Source: Ilex aquifolium
Lineage: Eukaryota > Streptophyta > Magnoliopsida > Aquifoliales > Aquifoliaceae
NCBI GenBank assembly: GCA_951799425.1
Contig: OX637393.1
Span: 14,520,244 to 14,584,243, forward strand
Length of the DNA stretch: 64,000 nucleotides
Direction: 5' to 3'
The notes under the pieces were generated by a model. It ran no database searches and was not told the origin of the DNA. It saw nothing but the letters and a program-made list of their open reading frames with translations. Each line of letters opens with the position of its first letter. Position 1 is the first letter of the stretch. This document shows, one piece after another, positions 34,793 to 43,400 of this stretch. Position numbers and translations under genes: made by a program.

Positions 34793-35264
34793 AAATAAAT
34801 AAGAGATGACATTTAAGTGTCGAGACCACCTTTGGCCTCTTTCCTTGATACTCTCAAATATGCATTGAACTGTCTCTAATGTCACATTTTCACGTTTTTC
34901 AAGATTCATAAAGTCCTATTCTCTCTACCATCTTGTTGTATCTAGACTCTCTCTAACTTTATTTTAACCGTTAGATCTTTATCACATGTCGTTCATAGAT
35001 TTTAATATTTGGGCGTAAGCAAGGGGTCGTATTGACAAATCCCATTGAATATTCAATGCATAACATTCTACCACACCACTTTTTTTTTTTTGAACGAGCT
35101 ACCACACCATTTGATGTACAACTTTTATAAAAGAAAGATATTACCACTAGAAAACCTTAGGAACAAGGGGTCCTAAAGTTCAAAGGGTCTTCCGCTTCAT
35201 AGAGGGACAACTATAAACTTCGTAGCGAAAGGTGTTTCTCCCCATTAATCCAAGAGGCACCTTT
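34793..35264. other. No gene; contains a poly(T) micro-insertion
   Basis: AT-rich spacer. The micro-insertion at 35,068-35,109 is listed separately. Confidence 0.5.
35068..35109 (-). mobile_element. Poly(T) micro-insertion with 11-bp target duplication
   Basis: CTACCACACCA occurs at 35,068-35,078 and 35,099-35,109 around a 20-base insert of C, a T-run and GAACGAG. On the minus strand the insert is CTCGTTC followed by poly(A). It is best explained as a retroposed tail with extreme 5' truncation. Confidence 0.65.
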
Positions 35265-35462
35265 TTTTTTTATTTGTTACAGGGTGTTTAGATTTGTGTC
35301 GACTACCCTCTCGAGCTCTAAGTCGATCATCGTAACTCGAATTAGTTTAAGAACATGTCCCCTGAACAATAAGAGTGACTGGTCCTTAGAGAACGTAAAA
35401 AATATCGAATCTAAGATCTCTTACTTACAAAAAGATAGATTTGACTACATAAACCCTTATCG
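35265..35462 (-). mobile_element. SINE-like retroposon with 13-bp target duplication
   Basis: AAGAGGCACCTTT is repeated perfectly at 35,252-35,264 and 35,463-35,475. The 198-base insert has a T-run at its left end, the poly(A) tail of a minus-strand retroposon. On that strand TTAGATTCGATATT resembles a pol III B box. Size, tail and duplication fit a SINE. The 65-codon plus-strand frame across it is chance. Confidence 0.7.
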
Positions 35463-35475
35463 AAGAGGCACCTTT

Positions 35476-36428
35476 GCATGACACAAACACAATACAAAAA
35501 TCAAAAGCTAGGGTATAAAGATAATGCACGCCAGTCAGTAGTGGCACCCACTTTTGATTGTCTTCTTATTTTTATTTTTCATTTGTTGATCGATCACCAA
35601 CTTGTGATTGCATGACAAAACAATCATGTCATATAATTGACTAGAAAACCTTCCCTAATATTATTATTCATAACATTTCTTTTTATGAAAAACTCTTTTA
35701 TTATATGCTTGATTAGGTGGAGTTTTTATGCTCTCAATTTAGGTTTAAATCCCATTTAGTTGGTCTCAAACGTAGTCGCAAAATGAAAATTAAATGATTA
35801 AAATTTGACAACCTTTACGTCCAAATATGACAAGACGCTATTGAGGACCAAAGTGAAGTTGTCAAATATTAGTCGTTCAATTCTCGTCTTGCACGCGTTC
35901 TGAGATAAATTTATCCGTTAAAAAATCATATAAATAACTTTTTCTTTTACTTTTTTTTTTTGTCTTGGTTTTCAAAAAAAAAAAAAAAAAAAAATTATCC
36001 AAGTTAGGTTATGTTAGTATTTATTGAAAACAAATTATACAAATTACCGAGGATTACAAGTAAACCAATCCTTATTTTAGGTGACAATAATGCCATAGAT
36101 AGGCAAATCCATGCCACTATTACTTAAGTGCACCCGAGTACCCTAAGTCTAAATCCATTACTACTCGAATCCACCCAAAGCACTCATGTTGCCACCATCT
36201 CAATCCTCCACTACATTTACTTGCAGCACTCAAGCTGCTGCCGCCACCGCCACTTAATCCCCACCTGCAAGGTCTCAGTCACTCAACTTCATGCGCAACT
36301 AAATCCTCCACTAACCACCCACGCCAACTAAATCCTCCACTAACCAAATTCACCAATGACACCCAAATTATTACTCTTACGTTTAAATAATTATGAACTT
36401 TAACTCGCCACAAGTTCTAAGATTTTTG
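35476..36428. other. No gene recognised
   Basis: AT-rich with an A-run at 35,976-35,994. The stretch 36,120-36,350 is CCA-rich with repeated AAATCCTCCACTAACCA phrases. The ORF there has no domain. Confidence 0.45.
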
Positions 36429-36724
36429 GATCAAGGCAGGGCCGGCCCAACATCATTAAAAAAAAGGGAAAATTGGAAGGAGGTACACAAAATTAGACTT
36501 AATTGTAAAAAAGTACACATAAAAAAATGTTGGGTAATTAAGTCTTTAATTTTGATACTTATTTATATCTAAGTACATTATTTGAATTTTATTGATTTTT
36601 TTGTGACATTTTGGTCCTCCATTGATCCATGTGTATTTTCTTTGGAAAGTGGTGCATTAAACATCTCCTATTTTTATGGGAAAGTGGTGCATTAAATTCG
36701 TGTATATACTTGTTTGAATATATA

Positions 36725-36747
36725 TACAAATTCAAACAAGTATACAT

Positions 36748-36785
<38 letters not shown>

Positions 36786-36890
36786 GCACGAATTTTTATA
36801 TATATATACACATATATATAATTTATATATATATATATACATGTATATATACGTATATAAATATGTATATATATATATATATATATGAGA
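36725..36890. repeat. Compound (AC)n/(AT)n microsatellite
   Basis: A run of CA repeats followed by long TA and TATATG runs inside the MULE. Just before it, TTGTTTGAATATATATACAA and the following bases form a small hairpin. Confidence 0.85.
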
Positions 36891-37002
36891 ACTTTAATAT
36901 TCTATATTTGTATATCCTCCTTTGATTCATGCGAATTTTTTTTGGAACTTTAATATTCTATATTTGTATGTCCTCCCTTGATTCATGCGAATTTTTTTTG
37001 GA
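36891..37002 (+). repeat. 56-bp tandem duplication in the palindrome arm
   Basis: Two units, each running from AACTTTAATATTCTATATTT through TTGATTCATGCGAATTTT to TTGG, at 36,891-36,946 and 36,947-37,002. Confidence 0.75.
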
Positions 37003-37502
37003 AAGTGATTTTGTTTTCAAATTATATTTAATACACCTTTATTCATGCGTTTTTTTTTTGGAAAATTATTTTATTTTCAAATTAATTTAATATCCGAAAT
37101 AGTATAATAGTGTAACAATAACAGTCTAACAATAAAAGTGTAACAGTGTAACAATAACAGTGTAACAGTTATTGTTACACTATTACACTTTTATTGTTAC
37201 ACTTTGTGCATGTGGTAATAAATTCTAAACGGAGATGGACTGTTTTGAATGAAATTATGTGAAAATATATATTTAACAAAATGTAATAGTACAATATTTT
37301 GTGTATATAGCTTGTTACACTGTTATTGTTACACTATTACACTATTTCAGATATTAAATTAATTTGAAAATAAAACCACTTTCTAAAAAAAAAAAACGCA
37401 TGAATCAAGGTGCATTAAATATAATTTGAAAACAAAATCACTTTCAAAAAAAAATTCGCATGAATCAAGGGAGGACATACAAATATAGAATATTAAAGTT
37501 CC
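36944..37502. repeat. Large palindrome with a second hairpin at its centre
   Basis: The arm 36,944-37,131 is nearly the reverse complement of 37,314-37,502 over about 188 bases (for example TTGATTCATGCGAATTTT against AATTCGCATGAATCAAGG). Between the arms, 37,126-37,203 forms a further near-perfect hairpin of about 33 bp built from TAACAATAAAAGTGTAA. A transcript through this would fold into a long double strand and could feed small-RNA pathways; that last point is inference. Confidence 0.85.
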
Positions 37503-38176
37503 AAATTCGCATGAATCAAGGGAGGATATATATATATATGTATCAAGGTGCATTAAATATAAGAGATTTTGAATTGTTAATACACATGAATCAAGGTGCA
37601 TTAAAGATAAGAGATTTTGAATTAAATGACCATAAAAGGGGTATTTAGGTCTTTGTATCTATGTAGTGTACTTTTTTCCAAAACATTTTTTAATGTGTAC
37701 TTTTTGCCAAATAACTCTAATTAGGTATACCGGCTTCCAAAAACCCCTAAAAAAAAAGCGTGGGTTAAAGGCCTCCATTTTTTGAAAGGCCTCATAATTT
37801 TAAATATATAACTAGTCCATATAAAAAATTTAAATTCATGAAAATTTTAGGCCTTACAAAAAAGTCTCAAAAAATTTAAACCCAATCAAAAAATTATAAT
37901 TTCAATAATTTGAGCCTACAATTCAATTCATAACATTAGAAACTCAAAAATCAAAAATTTTAAAAACAAATAAAAAAAATTTCAAAAATTAACTCATATT
38001 TACTCACATCCATTCTCTCCCTCTCTCTCTTAAAAAACAAAAATAAAGTATCACATCATGCTCTCTCACTTAAAAAAAATTAAATTTTTTTTAAAAATAA
38101 TACTAAAAATATGAAGGCCTCATTTAATATTACTGTTTTAGGCCTCAAAATACATTGAGCCGTCCCTGGATCAAGG

Positions 38177-38773
38177 TTGAGTTTATAACAATTAGTATCA
38201 GAGTAAACATAACTTCATGTGTTCGAATCACAGAAGGGACAACCTATAAGTTAAATTAAAATGTCTTAATATTATATATGAGTATAGTGCTATTGCGTTA
38301 AATACTGATTGGGGAGTGAAGTCGCCAAAAAAAAAATGACTGTTGTTAGACCAATGTCGATAGAATGAACCGCCCTGAACTTCGACTCTAAGTGTAACAA
38401 AATATTACGTTCAAATAATTATATGTTCTAACCCCATAAGTCCGACAGCTTTTAAAATCAACGATTGAGTTGATAAGAGGTACCTAAATCCACCATTGTT
38501 GCCCACATTGCATGCAAGCCACTGTCAAAATCACCCGGTCCACGGCAAGGTCATAGCCACCACCACCTTAAAATTTACGAAAGTTTGAAGGACAAATAGG
38601 TCATTTGAATACTTTTTTAGATTAGATTAAAAATTTGACAGAAATAAAAGGGTTCAAGTGATAATCCTTAGGGGTCCAAACATAAATAACCCAAACATAA
38701 CTAGGATGATGATCTCATTACCACCACCTTTTCCTTCAGTCTTGGACAAATTAATCATATCATATTATTGTCC
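38177..38773. other. Upstream region of the KUP gene
   Basis: No ORF or repeat termini. AT-rich upstream sequence between the hAT element and the TATA box. It probably holds the proximal promoter, but no specific site can be named. Confidence 0.4.
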
Positions 38774-38781
38774 TATAAATA
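38774..38781 (+). promoter_or_regulatory. Candidate TATA box of the KUP gene
   Basis: TATAAATA in the context TCCTATAAATAAAACCTCCC, about 1.5 kb upstream of the start codon, followed within 30 bases by pyrimidine- and GA-rich leader-like sequence. The choice is by eye; transcription could also start near 39,000. Confidence 0.45.
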
Positions 38782-38986
38782 AAACCTCCCCCATAAACTT
38801 TCCGGAGAGAGAAAAACCTTCCCCAGATACCAATTACTAATATAAATCAGCTTATTATTACATAATTATATAAAATTTAATAATAAAAATTGTAGTTATT
38901 ATGAAAATATCGGTTATTTTTTATTTTTTATATTCCACATATTTATATTTATTGTTTTGCTGAGATCCTCTAACAAAACGTGTCGC

Positions 38987-39218
38987 GTGGAATAACTAAG
39001 GGAGAAACGAACGAACGAACGAACGACCGCGATCCCTCTCTCTATCCAGCTTTAGGAAAAAGAGAGAGAAAGAAGAGAGAGAATTGAGATGGTTATCGAA
39101 TTTGTTTTATGTGGAATAATTAAGGGTGAAACGAACGAATGACCGCGACCCCTCTCTCTCTCCAGCTTAGGAAAGAGAGAGAGAGAAAGAAAGAAGATGG
39201 TTATCGAATTTGTTTTTA
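38987..39218 (+). repeat. 124-bp tandem duplication in the KUP leader
   Basis: Copy 1 (38,987-39,110) and copy 2 (39,111-39,218) share GTGGAATAA, then AACGAACGA, a CCTCTCTCTC tract, CCAGCTT, a GA-rich tract and ATGGTTATCGAATTTGTTTT. Copy 2 lacks two AACG units. The CT and GA tracts are typical of plant 5' leaders. Confidence 0.85.
39089..39142 (+). CDS. Upstream ORF 1 in the KUP leader
   Basis: A 17-codon frame, MVIEFVLCGIIKGETNE, ends in TGA inside copy 2 of the leader duplication. If the leader is transcribed unspliced, it could limit translation of the transporter. No family is known for the peptide. Whether it is in the mature transcript is not visible here. Confidence 0.3.
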   Translation: MVIEFVLCGIIKGETNE

Positions 39219-39265
39219 TCTCTGTTAATATTGCAGGGAAAGCTCTGCTTCTGAAACCTCTTTAA
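39197..39265 (+). CDS. Upstream ORF 2, duplicated start of uORF 1
   Basis: A 22-codon frame that begins with the same six residues (MVIEFV) because of the tandem duplication, then continues FISVNIAGKALLLKPL to TAA. The end lies outside the duplicated unit. A TTGCAG at 39,232-39,237 could be a splice acceptor of a leader intron, which would remove part of it. Confidence 0.3.
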   Translation: MVIEFVFISVNIAGKALLLKPL

Positions 39266-39379
39266 ACCTCAGGGTCTGCACAAAAGGCGTCTCTTTTTCT
39301 TATACATCTTTCAATTCTCCGGAAATTACAACCTTGTTCAATCAGTTTCTTTCGGTTTATTGGGTTTGTTTCGGTTCTC

Positions 39380-40047
39380 TCAATTCCGTGGACTTTGAAT
39401 CATCAAATTTCAGGATTTTATCGTTTTTGCTTTATTGGGTTTTGTGGATTATGAGTCTGAAGATTGGTTGGCTTTTGAACGAAAGAAGCCACTTGAGATT
39501 TTGATAGAGATAAAAATGATTTCGGTTTTTCTTGGTTCTTTCAAGTAACAGATTCTGTATAATCAAATTCCATTGCTTGGCTTCACGCGTATGTGAAGTT
39601 TTAAGTTGGGTTTATGGTTTTGTGGTTGAAACTAGTTGGATTTTAAGCTGAACCCAACTTCTGAATTTGATCAGGGATAGCTATAAAGAAAGGGTTGTTG
39701 TTCATTTGTTTCAACTCACAGACTTTGAAGCACCAGATTTGATTGTCTTGCCCCATAAGTTTGTGAAGTTTTTAACTGGGTCTGCGGTTGAAAATTTTAT
39801 TGTCTTGCTTCTTATGCATGTGTGTATGCGAAGGTTTTAACTGGGTTTTTGGTAGAAAGTTGATTGGTTCTGAGCTGAACAGAGACAGCCATAAGGAACT
39901 TCGAATTATCAGATTTCACTGTTTTGCTTATTGGCTATTTCCATCTGGGCTTGTGTTTCTGAGGTCGAAAACGGGTGGAATGTGGGCTGAATCCACTTTG
40001 GAATTTCGGAGGCAGCAACTTCTAGAATCCAGCAACTTCTAGAATCC
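39380..40047 (+). repeat. Degenerate repeats in the KUP 5' leader
   Basis: Phrases of the type GACTTTGAAYCAYCARATTT followed by TTGCTTATTGG recur near 39,391, 39,550, 39,722 and 39,898, spaced 160 to 180 bases, with shared TTTTAACTGGGTTT segments. A perfect 17-bp tandem copy AGCAACTTCTAGAATCC closes the region (40,014-40,047). No protein is encoded; this is leader or first-intron sequence. Confidence 0.5.
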
Positions 40048-40298
40048 AATCTACCTTTATACATACATAAGTACTTGTTCTTCAGTTGTTCTATTCTCAA
40101 TTCTGGCTCAAAATGCTTAGTTTCAGCTCTTCATTTAATTGTCATGTCGGTGGGTTCAACACTTGGTTCAATTTGTACAGCATTTGACTTGAGTATCCAA
40201 TTTGTTGAATTGGGCTTGATTTTGGGACTTAATTTCTGTGTGAGGTTGTAAGATTGAATCCAGAAATAGAGGGAAAGGTTGAAAAGGAAAGAAACGGA

Positions 40299-40424
40299 AT
40301 GGCTTCTGGGATGGAGATTGATGAGGACAATGAAACCAAAGGTAGCATGTGGGTTTTGGAGCAGAAGCTTGATCAACCCATGGATGAGGAGGCTGGAAGA
40401 CTTAGAAATATGTACAGAGAAAAG
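40299..40424 (+). CDS. KUP11: KUP exon 1
   Basis: Codons 1-42, the acidic cytosolic N-terminus ending RLRNMYREK. Donor AAAG then GTAAGT. The frame is open upstream only to non-ATG codons, so 40,299 is the first in-frame ATG; a second Met lies four codons on. Phase 0 at the end. Confidence 0.9.
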
Positions 40425-43400
40425 GTAAGTTGTTCTTCTCTTCTTCTCTTGCTCTTGGATTAGTCAACTTTCTGTAGTTCTTTCTTTTTTCTTTAATTAA
40501 TTAATGTTATGAAATTTAACTTTACTTTTTGTTCGGGTACAAAATATATATTTCTTGTTCTTGATTGATGCTCTAAGTAAAGGTGATTTGATTGATGGCT
40601 AAGCAAATCCAACCTGAAGTTTTTAGTAAAAAAGGCTTTGAATTATTCTATTATTTTGCCCAAGCTGATTTGGTTGTTTATGATCTGAGGATGACTAAAA
40701 TAAAACCTTGGAGAGGAATGAATGATTGTCGCTATGTATAAACTAGACCAGTTGATGATTGACGAATTGGTATTCTATGAGGTTTAAATGTTTCTGTTAT
40801 GTGCATAAATGAGATGTGTGTGTAAATGAGATGAACAAAATGCGTATAAAAGGTCTATTTTTTGTTCATGTTTTCTTTTTAAATTATAAACAAATCATTA
40901 CTTTTCTTGACTTGTGAATTTGAATGTTGAGTGCTATTTTCTAAAAATAGTTTTGAGATGCAATTTTTACTAATGGTCAACCTAGCCTATTAAAACTAGG
41001 ACATGGTAATGCTGTTGCAGTTGAGGATTCTGTTCTTATTTCATATGCTTAATTCTGTGTTGTTTCCTGCAGAAGTTCTCGGCACTATTGATTTTACGAC
41101 TTGCATTTCAGAGCTTAGGAGTGGTCTATGGAGATTTGGGGACGTCTCCCTTGTATGTCTTTTACAATACTTTCCCTCATGGAATCGACAATACAGAGGA
41201 TGTTATTGGAGCTCTTTCCTTGATTATATACTCGCTTACGCTTATCCCACTCCTGAAGTATGTCTTTATAGTGTGTCGGGCTAATGACAATGGTCAAGGT
41301 AAGCTGATATTGAAGTATGATTGTATGTTGGGTAGACTGATATCGAACACTTCTCTTTGAATACATACATATGACATAAAAACATGATATAGTCGTTATT
41401 GCCTATCTCCAAAGGTACTTCTCACATTTTTCTGAAGCTGGAGAAATAGATTTCTTACAATAAGCTGATTATTGTTACCTATGATGGGGGTACTGAGTAT
41501 TTTTCCTCATTCCTCCACATGAAAGTTAGTTTAAATATGACCTAGTGGAGAGGCCATGCATGATGCATGTGCAAAGCATATCTTGTCCAAAGAGGGCGGG
41601 ACTCAACATGGATGTGCAAATCATATAAATTGCTAAGTAATTAAAAGGAATTTGAATTGATCAACATGAGTTTTATAGAGAGATTTAGATGGATAAGGTT
41701 GAGCTCAAAGAAGTCCCTATTGTTCCAACATTTGAATTCTGGAAAAAATAGAAAAGGAAAGGTGTCAAAGAATTGTCCTGGCATTCCTTGCGTGTTCATT
41801 TGTCTCTCACTTGAGGCAGAGCATATTCTGGATATGTGTTGTATGTGTGTGAATGTGTATGTAGGTGTTTGTTTATGCATGTCTCTGAGAGAGAGAGAGA
41901 GAGAGAGAGATGTCTAAGGTATGAGTTTGATTTGATGAAATTTTACAGTTTTAGCATTGTTATTAATTATCGTGTAAAGTCTGTGACAATCTTATTGTTA
42001 GGCATGTGGTTTAATATCCTGTGTGGACGATTCACGTGTTTCATTATGGCTGGGAACATTATACATACTCCCAAGAAAGAGTAAGTCCCTCATTTTCTGT
42101 AGGTAGTTTTTGCAATAGCCATGTTATAATGTCGAATCCATTCAGCAGTGAGGTCCCTTTGTTGTCCCCTCATTTTCTGGAAAGTAGCACCGCATTACGT
42201 GCAAGTGCATACTGGATCTTAGAATTTCAACTTTGATGGAGGTTAGACATGCCCTGAGTTGCTAATGGCGATTAAGCTAAAAGCGACATGTGAAAGCACA
42301 CTTTGATATTCCTTGAACCAAGTTTCTCAGAGGCCATCAGGTAAAACACGTGTAGAATCTTACAACAAGCAGTTACCAAAATTTCTCTGACAAACATAAC
42401 AGGAAACAAGCTCTTTCATTTTGAAATGAAAAAGTTTCTTAGCGTATTCTGTTAAGCTAGAATCCCAAAACCATACCAGCAGTTGATCTTATCCTTCAGC
42501 CAAATTGAATTATTTCTGCACATTCACAAGTGAAAAAGCTTGGACCTCAATAGGTCAACGTGGAAAGACTATTGTACTGAGATACTTGTGAATCTGCATG
42601 GCTGCAATTATTTGTTGACAATAATTTTAGTCACTCAGCTTCAAAATAATTATCTAGTACCAAATAGTCACAATAAGAAGATTATTCAAGTGGAATCATA
42701 AAGTAGATGAATGTTTGGTAAAACAAGGAAAGATAGAATTAAGAACGGTTATATCCGTGAAATAGTAGAGGTTGCACATATAGGAGATTAAATAAGAGAG
42801 AATCGACTTAGGTTGTTGACATATTTATAAATGACCTACTATGACACCCGGTTAGATAGACTGATATGATATCTATTGACCATTTCTTCCACTGCAGTAT
42901 CTTAAGTATTGCCCATTGCTTCCACTGCCAGCAATGAGAAACGACGAAATGAATTTTGAAAAGGTACTTGGAATGACTTTTAATGGATACAGTTAATCTA
43001 TGGCCTACTAGGCGCGCAGATTTTTGGCCCAAAACATGAAAATTTAGGAACCGTTTTTCAGTCACAGTTCAGTGAACATTCCATGAAAATTTACAGCTTA
43101 AATACTTTTTATATTCCCTCTTCTTCCTTTATTCTTCTGAGAATTATTATTTTGATCAGTGAATGAACCAATATTTCCTGTACTTTGGTCATAATTTCAT
43201 GTAAGATGATTGAAACAGACAATTTACTTGCAAAGCCTCATTTTGCTGTTTCCTGATCACATCTGGGTTGATTTACAACATTTTTCTAATGCTTATTTCT
43301 TCACTTCCTAGTGAATTTTCGGATATCCTGGTGAAGAGACTTGCAATTATTTGTCGATGACAATTTTAGTCCCTCAGCTTCAAAATTCTTGTCCAGTATC

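Larger units (their letters stand above)
36466..37747. mobile_element. Mutator-like element with long inverted repeats, nested in hAT
   Basis: Ends GGGAAAATTGGAAGGAGGTA and GGGGTTTTTGGAAGCCGGTA (reversed) are diverged inverted repeats that continue through AGTACACAT and AAAAATGTT. The 9-bp flanks TAAAAAAAA (36,457-36,465 and 37,748-37,756) fit a MULE duplication, though poly(A) is weak evidence. The interior is dominated by a palindrome and microsatellites. The ORFs in it are low-complexity. Confidence 0.7.
36437..38168. mobile_element. hAT-type element carrying a nested MULE
   Basis: Ends CAGGGCCGGCCCAACAT and CAGGGACGGCTCAATGT (reversed) are inverted repeats. GATCAAGG at 36,429-36,436 and 38,169-38,176 is a perfect 8-bp target duplication. 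A CAGGG start and 8-bp duplication are typical of hAT. The element itself supplies only the outer pieces (36,437-36,465 and 37,748-38,168); the rest is the nested MULE. No transposase remains. Confidence 0.85.

Noticed and set aside
36589-36925. ORFs on both strands rich in Tyr/Ile/His/Thr
   Set aside because: Microsatellite and palindrome translations inside a MULE.
40254-40298. Upstream extension of KUP exon 1
   Set aside because: The extended frame starts at TTG, not ATG; 40,299 is the first in-frame ATG with a good context.
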